DNA from: Clostridia bacterium
GTDB taxonomy: Bacteria; Bacillota; Clostridia; TANB77; CAG-508
DNA: 19,602 bases
Assembly: GCA_022791735.1 (NCBI GenBank)
Contig: JAAVZQ010000087.1
Coordinates: 1-19,602 of the forward strand
Reading direction: 5' to 3'
The notes below the pieces were generated by a model, which saw nothing but the letters and a program-made list of their open reading frames with translations, was not told the origin of the DNA and searched no databases. Of this stretch, positions 6,133 to 14,779 are shown piece by piece; the stretch's first letter is position 1; each line of letters begins with the position of its first letter. Both the position numbers and the translations under genes were made by a program.

Positions 6133-8706
6133 ATGAAAAAAAATGAAAAGCAAGAAACAAAGAAAAAACCAACATCAGACGATACAGTTATGTATAAGCC
6201 AATACAGACTAAAAAAGTGAAAAGTCCAAAAGAACCTAAAGGGGCAAAGGGACCAAAAACAAAGAAAAAACACCCACATCTAAAAAGATTTTTTAAAGTG
6301 ATATTTGTAATGTGCTTATTAATGACGATGGCAGTAGGTGGAGTAATGGCAGCAATAATATATAGATGTACATGGGGCGATTGGAAGATGCCAGAAGACG
6401 CATTAGATATAAAATATGAAAACTCAACAATGTATGATAAAGATGGAAATGTAGTCGCTGTGTTGACAGGTAATGAAAACAGGGAAATAATAAGCAAAGA
6501 AGACATGTCACAATACATACCTAAAGCATTTATCTCAATTGAGGATGAGAGGTTTGAAGAACACCATGGAGTAGATTGGTATAGAACTTTAGGAGCATTT
6601 GTAACATTTATTACACATAAAGGAGAATCATCATTTGGAGGAAGTACAATAACACAACAGGTTGTAAAGAACGTTACAGGTGAAGATGATAACTCTATGT
6701 TTGCAGGAGCACTTAGAAAAGTAAAAGAAATAGTAAGAGCATATCAGGTAGAAGATAAGCTATCAAAAGATCAAATACTAGAACTATATTTAAATCTTAT
6801 TCCACTAGGTGGTGGAGGAAATAGAATATATGGAGTACAAACAGCGTCAAGATATTACTTTAATAAAAATGCAAAAGATGTAACTGTTGCAGAAGCTGCA
6901 TATATAGCAGGAATAACAAGTGCACCAGAAAGATATAATCCATTTAATGCATCAGATGAACAAAAGGATAAAATAAATAAAAAAGTGAAAACAGTACTTA
7001 AGAAAATGCAAGAACTTGGTAAAATTACTGGAGAAGAATATGATTCAGGAATAGCAGAAGTAGACAAAGGGATAGCATTTTCAAAAGGAGAAGTTTCACA
7101 AAATAATAAATTATCATATTATTTAGAGGCAGCAAGAGACCAAATAATACAAGACTTAATGCAAGAAAAGAAATGGACAGAAAAAGAAGCAGAATTACAC
7201 TTATTTGGAGATGGATATCATATATATACTGCATTAGATCCAAATGTACAAAAAGAAGTTGATGAACAATTTATAAACAATGCAAAAAAATGGTACATAA
7301 CTAAAAATGTTACTAGAACAAACAAAGACACAGGAGAAAAATATAAAGAAGAAGTGCAAAGACAAGGCTCAATGGTAGTTATTGATAACAGCACTGGTTA
7401 TATTGTTGCAGGAGCCGGAGGACTTGGAGAAAAGACAGTTGCAAATGGAATAAACAGAATGGATATAAAAGGGCATAGCCCAGGTTCATGTATGAAACCT
7501 ATTGGGGTTGTTGGACCATGCTTAGAAGAGGGAATAATTACTATTGCAAGTTCAGTAGATGATGTGCAAAAAACATTTGGAAGTTATGCACCATTAAACT
7601 GGTATAATCCAAAATGGTCAGGATACATGAATATGAGAGAAATCATAATGAGGTCATCTAACGTACCAGAGGTAACATTGCTTCAAAGACTTACAGTACC
7701 AAAATCATTATCTTACTTAGAGAAAATGGGTGTAAATGTAGATGCAGAAGCAGATGTTGGATTATCACTAGCTCTTGGAGGAATGACAAATGGAATGACA
7801 ATGAAGGAAATGGCAGCAGCCTATGCGACTGTACAAAATGGAGGAGTATACAGAACTCCACTATATTATACAAAGATAACAGACAACAGCGGAAATACTG
7901 TGTTTGAGCCAAAACAAGAGGAAGTAAGAGTATTTTCAGAACAAAATGCATGGTTATTGTTAGACTTATTAAAAGAGCCTATCTATGGTGCTCAAGGAAC
8001 AGGAGGATCAGCTAGAATATCAGGTCAGGATGTTAGAGGAAAGACAGGAACAACAAATGGAGACTCATCATCATCTTTCTGTGGAATTACAAAATATTAT
8101 ACAGCATCTGTATGGCTTGGATTTGACAGTGAAGCAGATGGAAACAATGGTGGAAATGCAAATTCAGGAATTTGTGCGAGATTATATCAAAGTATAATGT
8201 CTAAAGTGCATAATGGTAAAGAAAAACAAGGCTGGAACCAACCAAGTGGAATTACTACAGCAGTTGTATGTAGAACATCAGGAAAACTTTCAACAGAGGA
8301 ATGTAAGAATGATCCAGAAGGAAACAAGGCATATTCAGAATACTTCAAAACTGGAACAGTTCCAACAGAATATTGTAGTATACATCAAAAAGTCGCTATA
8401 TGTAAGATAACTGGAAAGCGTGCAGGAGAAAATTGCAAAGAAAAAGAAGAGAGAGTATTTATTACAAGAGAGGATATGGAAAATACAAACTGGCAATCAG
8501 CGGCAGATGCAAAATACATGCCACCAGCTGATGTATGTACAGAGTGTAAATTAGCACCAACTCCTACACCAACGTCAGATCCAAACAGTGTAGGAAACAA
8601 TACAATAAATAACATTATTATATATCCAGGTAATACGAGCAATAGTACTTCAAACTCAATCTACACAAATACTTATACTAACACTATGGCGAATAATACA
8701 AATTAG
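6133..8706 (+). CDS. ponA: Class A penicillin-binding protein (transglycosylase/transpeptidase)
   Basis: 857 residues; AAGGAGGG (6117-6124) lies eight bases before the ATG. A basic cytoplasmic tail (1-52) is followed by one membrane helix (about 53-76). The GT51 glycosyltransferase domain (about 95-270) has 'SIEDERFEEHHG' with Glu137 as the catalytic base, 'FGGSTITQQVVKN' (168-180), 'RKVKEIVRAYQVE' and 'ILELYLNLIPLGGGGNRIYGVQTAS'. The transpeptidase domain has 'PGSCMKP' with nucleophile Ser452 and Lys455, Ser508-x-Asn510, and Lys637-Thr-Gly. The C-terminal part is Cys-rich (Cys713, 724, 748, 757, 768, 802, 805), then Pro/Thr and Asn/Ser/Thr-rich (807-857), as in many clostridial PBPs. It polymerises and cross-links peptidoglycan on the outer membrane face. 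No in-frame CGG in 857 codons. Confidence 0.96.
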   Translation: MKKNEKQETKKKPTSDDTVMYKPIQTKKVKSPKEPKGAKGPKTKKKHPHLKRFFKVIFVMCLLMTMAVGGVMAAIIYRCTWGDWKMPEDALDIKYENSTMYDKDGNVVAVLTGNENREIISKEDMSQYIPKAFISIEDERFEEHHGVDWYRTLGAFVTFITHKGESSFGGSTITQQVVKNVTGEDDNSMFAGALRKVKEIVRAYQVEDKLSKDQILELYLNLIPLGGGGNRIYGVQTASRYYFNKNAKDVTVAEAAYIAGITSAPERYNPFNASDEQKDKINKKVKTVLKKMQELGKITGEEYDSGIAEVDKGIAFSKGEVSQNNKLSYYLEAARDQIIQDLMQEKKWTEKEAELHLFGDGYHIYTALDPNVQKEVDEQFINNAKKWYITKNVTRTNKDTGEKYKEEVQRQGSMVVIDNSTGYIVAGAGGLGEKTVANGINRMDIKGHSPGSCMKPIGVVGPCLEEGIITIASSVDDVQKTFGSYAPLNWYNPKWSGYMNMREIIMRSSNVPEVTLLQRLTVPKSLSYLEKMGVNVDAEADVGLSLALGGMTNGMTMKEMAAAYATVQNGGVYRTPLYYTKITDNSGNTVFEPKQEEVRVFSEQNAWLLLDLLKEPIYGAQGTGGSARISGQDVRGKTGTTNGDSSSSFCGITKYYTASVWLGFDSEADGNNGGNANSGICARLYQSIMSKVHNGKEKQGWNQPSGITTAVVCRTSGKLSTEECKNDPEGNKAYSEYFKTGTVPTEYCSIHQKVAICKITGKRAGENCKEKEERVFITREDMENTNWQSAADAKYMPPADVCTECKLAPTPTPTSDPNSVGNNTINNIIIYPGNTSNSTSNSIYTNTYTNTMANNTN

Positions 8707-8715
8707 GGCAAATGT

Positions 8716-8748
8716 CAAGGGACTGGTTCTTTTAATCCAGTTCCCTTG
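8716..8748 (+). other. Hairpin between the PBP gene and cysS
   Basis: CAAGGGACTGG (8716-8726) pairs with CCAGTTCCCTTG (8737-8748) with one bulged base. No T tract follows, so it is a poor terminator. It could be an RNA-processing site or a protective stem in a PBP-cysS transcript. Confidence 0.45.
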
Positions 8749-8784
8749 GTATCGCATTCAATTAAAAGATAGGAGAGGGAAAAT

Positions 8785-10167
8785 TTGAAACTAAACTTAT
8801 ATAATACACTTTCAAGAAAAAAGGAAGAATTTACACCTATAAATGATACTGTTAGAATATATTCTTGTGGACCAACAGTATATAGTTTCGCACACATTGG
8901 CAATTTTAGAGCATATGTATTCATGGATACTCTAAGAAGAGTGCTAAAATACAATGGTTATACTTTAAAGCATGCTATGAACATAACAGATGTAGGGCAT
9001 TTAGAAAGTGATGCAGATGAAGGAGAAGATAAAATTGCAAAAGCAGCAAAGAAAGAGAATAAGAACCCTTATGAAATAGCAAAATACTATACAGATATAT
9101 TTTTAATGGATTTTGATAGACTAAACATAGATAGACCAGAAATTATCTGTAAGGCAACAGACCATATTAAAGAAATGATAGAATACGTATCAGATATAGT
9201 AAAAAATGGTTATGGATACGAAACTTCTAGAGGAATATATTTTGATATATCAAAGTTAGATAAATACCCAGTGCTATCTGACAGGAAAGTAGATGAGCAA
9301 ATAGCTGGAGCAAGAGTTGAAATTGATAAAGAAAAGAGAAATCCAGAAGATTTTGCTTTATGGATAAAAGCACCAGAAAGCCATATAATGAAATGGGAAA
9401 GCCCATGGGGATTATGCTATCCAGGATGGCACATAGAATGTTCTGCGATGAGTAATAAATACCTTGGAGAAGAATTTGATATACACACAGGTGGAATAGA
9501 CCATATTCCAACACATCACGAAAATGAAATTGCACAGTGCAAAGGAAGATGTGGAAGAATTCCAGCAAGATTTTGGATGCATTGCAATTTCTTAACAGTA
9601 GATGGCGGAAAGATGTCAAAAAGTTTAGGAAATATATACACAATAAATACTCTTATGAAAAGAGGAATAGATCCAATTGCATATAAACTATTTTGCTTTT
9701 CTTCTCATTATAGAAATCAACTAAACTTTACATTTGAAGGAATTGAAGCTGCAAACAAGTCACTTACAAGATTAAGAGAAGGATTTAGAAATCATCTAGA
9801 TGGAAATGACGAAATAAGTGATGAAGAAATTTTAGAAATTAAGTCAAGATTTGAGGAAGCAATAAATGATGACTTAAATATGCCTTCAGCAATGGGAGTA
9901 GTATGGGAAACTATAAGATGCCCTAAAAAATCTAGAAAAATTGCAGAATTACTTTTAAAGTTTGATGAAGTTTTAGGAATAAAAATGGATGAAAAACCAG
10001 AAAAAGAGGTTGATATACCAGAAGAGATAATGAAACTTGTAGAAGAAAGAAATCAGGCAAGAAAAGATAAAAACTGGGAATTATCTGATAAGCTTAGGGA
10101 TATTATAAAGGAAAAAGGGTACACTGTTATTGATGCAAAAGACGGTACAAAGCTCGAACATAATTAG
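8785..10167 (+). CDS. cysS: Cysteinyl-tRNA synthetase
   Basis: 460 residues (the family is usually 460-480). It starts at TTG 8785, preceded by AGGAGAGGG (8771-8779). It charges tRNA-Cys with cysteine in the cytosol. Class I motifs are present: 'CGPTVYSFAHIGNFR' with HIGN at 37-40, and KMSKS at 276-280. Zinc ligands are Cys28, Cys219 in 'GWHIECSAM', and His/Glu of 'HHENE' (244-248). The C-terminal tRNA-binding helical part ends in 'RDKNWELSDKLRDIIKEKGYTVIDAKDGTKLEHN'. The last codons (Leu-Glu-His-Asn-stop) are supplied by the left arm of a palindromic element, so the natural C-terminus may have been slightly changed. No in-frame CGG in 460 codons. It sits 78 bp after the PBP gene. Confidence 0.97.
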   Translation: MKLNLYNTLSRKKEEFTPINDTVRIYSCGPTVYSFAHIGNFRAYVFMDTLRRVLKYNGYTLKHAMNITDVGHLESDADEGEDKIAKAAKKENKNPYEIAKYYTDIFLMDFDRLNIDRPEIICKATDHIKEMIEYVSDIVKNGYGYETSRGIYFDISKLDKYPVLSDRKVDEQIAGARVEIDKEKRNPEDFALWIKAPESHIMKWESPWGLCYPGWHIECSAMSNKYLGEEFDIHTGGIDHIPTHHENEIAQCKGRCGRIPARFWMHCNFLTVDGGKMSKSLGNIYTINTLMKRGIDPIAYKLFCFSSHYRNQLNFTFEGIEAANKSLTRLREGFRNHLDGNDEISDEEILEIKSRFEEAINDDLNMPSAMGVVWETIRCPKKSRKIAELLLKFDEVLGIKMDEKPEKEVDIPEEIMKLVEERNQARKDKNWELSDKLRDIIKEKGYTVIDAKDGTKLEHN

Positions 10168-10322
10168 CATTTGGCGTTGTTGCTACTCAGCAAATTTCCC
10201 AGCTCTGCATGCTGACGCTGTAACAGGCAAAGCCTTAACAGCCTCAGCAATCAACGTGCATCAGCACGTCTCAGGGAATATTTGCTTCACGCGCCTAGCC
10301 AAATATCTAATTATGTTCGAGC
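10152..10322. repeat. 171-bp palindromic element with 16-bp terminal inverted repeats
   Basis: GCTCGAACATAATTAG (10152-10167) is perfectly inverted at 10307-10322. The pairing continues inward: ATTTGGC (10169-10175) with GCCAAAT (10298-10304), and AGCAAAT..TCCC (10189-10200) with GGGA..ATTTGCT (10274-10286), with a small central hairpin AGGC-AAA-GCCT. Nearly the whole element can fold into one long imperfect hairpin. It is much more GC-rich than its surroundings and has no plausible ORF. The cysS stop TAG is the last three bases of the left arm. It looks like a small non-autonomous palindromic element (MITE- or REP-like), or a very large 3' stem. Confidence 0.7.
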
Positions 10323-10356
10323 AGAGATGGATAAAAGTGGGGGTTGAAAAAAACAA

Positions 10357-11359
10357 ATGGAAATGAAAGAAAAAAATTTCTTTAAAAAAATTTGGACAAG
10401 CATAAGAGATTTCGAAGGATATGAGGAATTTGCAGCAGAAAAAGTGCTAAAAGCTATAAAATATATAGTATTACTTACTTTAATATTTGTAACAGTTATA
10501 GCTATCTCTTATACATATAAATTCTATTCATCAGTAGAAAGTGCAAAAAATTATGTACAAGAAAATATAGAAGAAATTACGTTAAAAGAACGGAAATCTT
10601 GAAGTAAAACCAAGTGAAGATATTGTCATAGAAAATGATGGACCAATGGTAGCAATTGTGACAGACGCAGAAAAACAAGAAGAGAAGAGAGAAGAGTACA
10701 CAAATAAAATAAAAGGTCTAAACACTACTGGAATGATATTTTTGAAGGATAGAATGGTAATTGTGTCAAGCGCTTTGAATGAAGAACAGAGTATAGAATA
10801 CTCAAATTTATTAGCATTTAATATCGAAGGGAAGTCACAATTCTTACAAATTTTAGAAACAAGAAATTTATTACCATATTATTTGCTATTTTTCTTTACA
10901 ATATTGATATATTTGTTTATAATTTATATTATATCAAACTTAATAGATGCATTGATGCTTGGAGTTATTGGATATTTGTTTTCAAGGCTAATAAAACTAA
11001 GGTTAAGGTATAAAGCAACCTTCAATATAGGGGTATATGCACTTACACTTCCAATAATACTTAACCTAATATATATAATTGTAAATACATTTGTAGGATT
11101 TGAAATAAAATATTTTCAGTGGATGTATGAAGCAATTTCTTATGTATATGTAGCAGTTGCAATACTTATGATAAAAACAGAAATAATCAATCAAAGGATA
11201 CAGCTTATAAAGCTTCAAGAAATACAAGCACAAGTAGCTAAAGAGGCAGAAGAAAAAATTCCTGATAAACCAGAAGATAAGAAAAAAGAAGAAAAGAAAG
11301 AGGAAAAAAAGGAAGAAGAGAATAAAACTGGTGAAGCACCAGAGGGATCTAATGCATAG
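10357..11359 (+). CDS. DUF1189-like membrane protein, split by a +1 shift at CGG
   Basis: Frame 1 (10357-10602) gives 'FFKKIWTSIRDFEGYEEFAAEKVLKAIKYI', one membrane helix (about residues 34-53) and 'NYVQENIEEITLKE', then CGG (10591-10593, codon 79), Lys, Ser and a stop. The next frame continues 'GNLEVKPSEDIVIENDGPMVAIVTDAE' to 11359, with an extracytoplasmic domain, four or five further membrane helices and a Lys/Glu/Pro-rich tail. Skipping C10591 joins the halves at 'LKE-GNLEV', the K-x-G-x-L turn usual in this family, to give about 333 residues. Neither half looks degraded. The gene lies 16 bp before ftsH, so the two are probably cotranscribed; DUF1189 function is not known, but pairing with a membrane protease is suggestive. 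The ribosome site GGGGG (10339-10343) is 13 bases before the ATG, a little far. Confidence 0.75.
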
Positions 11360-11375
11360 AAAGGAATAAGAAAAG

Positions 11376-13178
11376 ATGAAAAAAGAAAATAACAAACCAA
11401 GAAAAAATAAAAAAAGTATGAATGTGCTGACACTTATTTTAATTATGATATTAATCGTCGGGATAGCAGTAGTTACTTCTCTATACTTTATAAACAAGGA
11501 TAAAGAAGAAAACAAAGAAGTTGCATATACTGAACTTTTGAGTGATATAGAAAATGGTTTAGTAGAAGAAATCGAGATGACAACTGGAAGTGCAACTTTA
11601 AAAGTAAAATACAAAGATAGAGAAAAAGAAGATGATACAGAAAAAGTAATCATACCAAATATACAAGCATTTGTGGAATATATACATGACCATAAAGATG
11701 CTGGAGTAAAACTAGAACAAAAATCAAGTGGATTTTTGGCAGGAATTAAAAATAATTTACTATCAATAATATCAACTGGACTTATGATAGTAATTGTAGT
11801 TATGATATTTAAAATGCAAGGACTTGGAGATAAAGGTAAAGTATATGATGGAGTAGAAAACAAGAGTGATGTAACCTTTGGAGATGTTGCAGGACTTCAA
11901 GAAGAAAAACAAGAAATGATAGAAATAGTAGATTTCTTGAAAGAGCCAGATAGATTTGTTAAAATGGGAGCAAAAATTCCAAAAGGAATACTTCTTTGTG
12001 GAAAACCAGGAACAGGAAAAACACTTATCGCAAGAGCAATAGCAGGAGAAGCAAATGTGCCATTTATATCAATGAGTGGTTCAGAATTTATAGAGATGTT
12101 TGCAGGACTCGGTGCTTCAAGAGTTAGAAAATTATTTGAGAAAGCAAAAAAACTTTCACCATGTATAATATTTATAGATGAGATAGATGCAATAGGTTCA
12201 AGAAGGACAAGCTCAAGTGGAGCAGAATCTGAAAACAACCAAACTTTAAACCAACTATTAGTTGAAATGGACGGATTTGAGAAAAATGATGCAATAATAG
12301 TACTTGCTGCAACTAATAGGCCTGAGATGCTTGATAAAGCCCTTCTAAGACCTGGAAGATTTGACAGACAAATAACAATAGCTCCACCAGACTTAAGAGG
12401 CAGAGAAGAGATTTTGAAGATTTACAGTAAGGAAAAGAAATTATCAGATGAAATAGATTTAACAAGTGTTGCAGAAGATACAGCAGGATTTACAGGAGCA
12501 GAACTTTCAAACATATTAAACGAAGCTGCAATCATTGCAACAGTAAATAGACATGATGAAATAACAAGACAAGATTTAGATGATGCTGTTAAGAAAGTAA
12601 CAGTTGGACTTCAAAAATCAAGTAGAGTAATTTCAGAAAAGGATAAGAGACTTACAGCATACCATGAAGCAGGACATGCGATTGTTGGAAAATTCTTAGA
12701 AACAGTTTTAGATGTAAAAGAAATATCAATAATACCAAGAGGTGTAGCGGGTGGTTACACAATGTATAAGTCAAACGAAGACAAGTTCTATATATCTAAA
12801 ACAGAAATAGAAGAGAAATTAGTATCGCTTTTAGGGGGAAGAGCAGCAGAAAAACTTGCTTTAGATGATATATCAACAGGTGCAAGTAATGACTTAGAAG
12901 TTGCAACAAAAACAGCGAGAGATATGATAATTGTTTATGGTATGAGTGATAAAATAGGACCAATTTCACTGCAAGTAGATGATGTAAGAGAATTAGAATT
13001 CTATGGTACACAGATAGAAGATGAAGTAGGAAAAGAAATAAGAAGACTAATGGATGAAGCTTATGCAAGAGCAATACAAATTTTAAGTGCAAATCGTGAT
13101 AAACTAGATGCAGTTGCAGCAGCACTAATGCAAAAGGAAACAATTTCTGAAGAAGAGTTTAATAGATTTTTTGAATAG
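11376..13178 (+). CDS. ftsH: ATP-dependent zinc metalloprotease FtsH
   Basis: 600 residues. FtsH is a hexameric membrane protease that extracts and degrades membrane and cytosolic proteins. Membrane helices at about 15-38 and 126-147 flank a short extracytoplasmic domain. The AAA+ domain has Walker A GKPGTGKT (209-216), Walker B IIFIDE (264-269), pore loop 'MFAG' (241-244; most homologues have Phe-Val-Gly) and the second region of homology with Arg fingers near 325-329. The protease domain has HEAGH (430-434) with zinc ligands His430 and His434, and Asp506 as the third ligand in 'SNDLEVA'. The C-terminal tail is short. AAAGGA lies about ten bases before the ATG. It follows the DUF1189-like gene and ends at a strong terminator. 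No in-frame CGG in 600 codons, although several CGG triplets occur out of frame. Confidence 0.97.
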   Translation: MKKENNKPRKNKKSMNVLTLILIMILIVGIAVVTSLYFINKDKEENKEVAYTELLSDIENGLVEEIEMTTGSATLKVKYKDREKEDDTEKVIIPNIQAFVEYIHDHKDAGVKLEQKSSGFLAGIKNNLLSIISTGLMIVIVVMIFKMQGLGDKGKVYDGVENKSDVTFGDVAGLQEEKQEMIEIVDFLKEPDRFVKMGAKIPKGILLCGKPGTGKTLIARAIAGEANVPFISMSGSEFIEMFAGLGASRVRKLFEKAKKLSPCIIFIDEIDAIGSRRTSSSGAESENNQTLNQLLVEMDGFEKNDAIIVLAATNRPEMLDKALLRPGRFDRQITIAPPDLRGREEILKIYSKEKKLSDEIDLTSVAEDTAGFTGAELSNILNEAAIIATVNRHDEITRQDLDDAVKKVTVGLQKSSRVISEKDKRLTAYHEAGHAIVGKFLETVLDVKEISIIPRGVAGGYTMYKSNEDKFYISKTEIEEKLVSLLGGRAAEKLALDDISTGASNDLEVATKTARDMIIVYGMSDKIGPISLQVDDVRELEFYGTQIEDEVGKEIRRLMDEAYARAIQILSANRDKLDAVAAALMQKETISEEEFNRFFE

Positions 13179-13188
13179 ATAGGAGCAA

Positions 13189-13219
13189 AAAAAGAGGTGA
13201 CCAATGGTCGCCTCTTTTT
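13189..13219. terminator. Bidirectional terminator between ftsH and the 55-residue gene
   Basis: A 14-bp stem with one G-U pair, AAAAAGAGGTGACC (13189-13202) with GGTCGCCTCTTTTT (13206-13219), three-base loop. T runs follow on both strands (seven T on the minus strand). Confidence 0.9.
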
Positions 13220-13246
13220 AGAAGTTTTTGCTAATTAGTCCTAGCT

Positions 13247-13414
13247 TTATTTGTGTAATTCAGCAGATATCTCAGTGGACACCTCTCTTACGGCCTTTGC
13301 ATGGCTACGCCAAGCTTCTTCCGACAAATGCCTTACTCCAAGAGTTGCTCCATAGAAAAACAGGTCGGAGTTGGCACAGTAGGATCTTCCATCAGGAGAT
13401 AAAGGATTAGACAT
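13247..13414 (-). CDS. 55-residue small protein, unknown function
   Basis: The start at 13414 is chosen because AAAGGAG lies eight bases upstream on the minus strand, a near-perfect ribosome site; the in-frame ATG at 13477 has none. The sequence begins 'MSNPLSPDGRSYCANSDLFFYGATLGVRHL' and ends in an amphipathic helix 'SEEAWRSHAKAVREVSTEI'. It has no signal peptide or membrane helix and one Cys. Codons are less AT-rich than those of its neighbours. It has its own promoter and a small inverted repeat in its leader, and shares the ftsH terminator. I do not recognise the family. Its size and strong expression signals would fit a small regulator, a structural spore protein or a toxin-like peptide; none of these is shown. 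Confidence 0.6.
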   Translation of the reverse strand: MSNPLSPDGRSYCANSDLFFYGATLGVRHLSEEAWRSHAKAVREVSTEISAELHK

Positions 13415-13441
13415 AATTAGAACTCCTTTCCAAAGTTGTTT

Positions 13442-13461
13442 AAGAATACTTTCATATTCTT
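13442..13461. promoter_or_regulatory. Inverted repeat in the leader of the small gene
   Basis: AAGAATA (13442-13448) and TATTCTT (13455-13461) around six bases, just downstream of the -10 box on the minus strand. It could be an operator or a leader hairpin. Confidence 0.35.
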
Positions 13462-13468
13462 GAATATA

Positions 13469-13497
13469 AGTATACATGATTTTTGTATAAAATTCAA
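13469..13497 (-). promoter_or_regulatory. Promoter of the 55-residue gene
   Basis: On the minus strand, TTGAAT (13497-13492) and TATACT (13474-13469) have a 17-bp spacer. Confidence 0.6.
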
Positions 13498-13501
13498 TGG
13501 A

Positions 13502-14090
13502 TTATTCCTTTATTTCCACATAATCTAATGGGTTGCATGCTTTTCCGTCAATTTTTATAGAAAAGTGCAAATGGCAACCTGTTGTTGAGCCATTTGTAGG
13601 ATTACCATTTTTGTCTTTATATGGATTATTTAAAATCCCATAAACATTAAGAGGTCCAATTTGACCTAAAACCTCAGACCTTTCCACATAATCTCCAACT
13701 TTCACTAAAAAATCAGGAGAAGTATGACAATATACAGCTTTCATATTATCATTTTCTAAAATAATTGTATATCCACCACTACCACTAAAACCAGTATAAG
13801 TTACTTTTCCGAGGCATTGTTGCTAAAAAGTATGTACCTTCTGTTCCTGGAATATCAATTCCTGAATGGTAATTTGCAGCACCATATAAATTTAAGTCTC
13901 TATAACCAAAATAAGAAGAAATTTGGTATTTATTTGGTAAGGGCCATGTAAATCCTTTAGAACTTACATAAATGTCTTCTTGGTTTATATCATAAAAGGA
14001 ATAATCAGAAACAATACTTGAGCCAAAAATGGAAACTAAAATACCAATTATAACCACAAAAATAAAAGAATAAGAAAATAAATTTTTCAT
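13502..14090 (-). CDS. M23 (LytM-like) metallopeptidase, split by a +1 shift at CGG
   Basis: Frame 1 starts at ATG 14090 behind AGGAGGT. It gives one N-terminal membrane helix (about 6-24), 'FTWPLPNKYQISSYFGYRD', and the first zinc motif 'YHSGIDIPG' with His75 and Asp79. CGG at 13811-13809 is codon 94; this frame stops seven codons later. The next frame continues 'GKVTYTGFSGSGGYTIILEN', 'MKAVYCHTSPDFLVKVGDYV' and the second motif 'GCHLHFSI' (His173, His175), stopping at 13502. Skipping the C opposite 13811 gives a 195-residue protein with the usual 'AT..GKV..TG.SG.GGYTI' order. The active site needs residues from both sides of the break, so only the shifted product can be a peptidase. It would cut peptidoglycan cross-links outside the membrane. 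It follows gtrA by 39 bp on the same strand. Confidence 0.85.
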
Positions 14091-14129
14091 AAGCTACCTC
14101 CTAAACAAAGTAGCCTCTAAACCGGATAT

Positions 14130-14543
14130 CTATTTTTTGAAAGCAAAGAACTTGCTAATAAAGAAATTTAAAACAATGACAATAAAAGAAATCATAAGCT
14201 TACTAATTAATTCTTGAATGCCAAGTACGTTATAAAATAAAGGAAAACCAAGAGCTTCAACAACCATTGTAAAAGCACGTCCAAGCATGAATTTGTAAAA
14301 TTCAGTTAATCTTTCTTTAAAAGTGGAAGCTGTTGAATTAAATACAAGTTTTCTATTTGTAAAATAAGCAAATAATACAGCGACAATAATTGCAATAATG
14401 TTAGCAATATTTTCATTAAGACCTAATAGAGTAAGTAAGTAGAAAACACCTATATTTGCAATAGTAGTAAGTACGCCAAAAATTATATAAAATATAACTT
14501 CTCTAGTTAGTACTTTTTTTATGAGTTCTTTTAAATTTTCCAT
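14130..14543 (-). CDS. gtrA: GtrA-like membrane protein
   Basis: 137 residues, with GGAGGAAG just before the ATG at 14543. Four membrane helices (about 17-37, 43-62, 80-105 and 112-131) with the family signature 'AYFTNRKLVFNS' between helices 2 and 3. GtrA-like proteins are thought to move or present polyprenyl-linked sugars across the membrane for cell-surface glycans. The gene lies downstream of tRNA-Trp, with a terminator hairpin between them and no clear promoter of its own, so it may depend on read-through. It is probably cotranscribed with the M23 peptidase, which would make this a small envelope operon. No in-frame CGG. Confidence 0.85.
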   Translation of the reverse strand: MENLKELIKKVLTREVIFYIIFGVLTTIANIGVFYLLTLLGLNENIANIIAIIVAVLFAYFTNRKLVFNSTASTFKERLTEFYKFMLGRAFTMVVEALGFPLFYNVLGIQELISKLMISFIVIVLNFFISKFFAFKK

Positions 14544-14576
14544 ACTTCCTCCAACTCTTGCTTTAGATAAAAAAAT

Positions 14577-14607
14577 TGTACATTGGAAGCAAAGCTTTCA
14601 ATGTACA
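14577..14607 (-). terminator. Terminator after tRNA-Trp
   Basis: A 14-bp stem (14577-14590 with 14594-14607, one G-U pair) followed on the minus strand by a T run (opposite 14568-14575). It sits between tRNA-Trp and gtrA. Confidence 0.85.
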
Positions 14608-14621
14608 TATTCAATAAAAAT

Positions 14622-14696
14622 TGGCAGGGGTAGAAGGACTCGAACCCTCACAGGCGGTTTTGGAGACCGATGTGCTACCATTGACACTATACCCCT
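14622..14696 (-). tRNA. trnW: tRNA-Trp (anticodon CCA)
   Basis: On the minus strand, AGGGGTA pairs with TACCCCT, followed by discriminator G and an encoded CCA. The D arm is GTGT...GCAC. The anticodon loop CTCCAAA carries CCA. The T arm is GAGGG-TTCGAGT-CCTTC. The top anticodon-stem pair is a mismatch. Confidence 0.95.
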
Positions 14697-14779
14697 ATAT
14701 AGCTTTACTAATATATATTAACATATATGAATAAAATATGCAAGAGAAATATTAATAATTGCAACAAGTTTTCTAAATC

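Noticed and set aside
8716..8748. T-box or terminator upstream of cysS
   Set aside because: The gap is too short for a T-box, no T-box sequence is seen, and the hairpin lacks a T tract.
10130..10366. 78-residue ORF across the end of cysS
   Set aside because: It is an out-of-frame reading of the cysS end and the palindromic element, without a ribosome site.
13228..13410. 60-residue plus-strand ORF after ftsH
   Set aside because: It is antisense to the 55-residue gene, which has a clear promoter and ribosome site.
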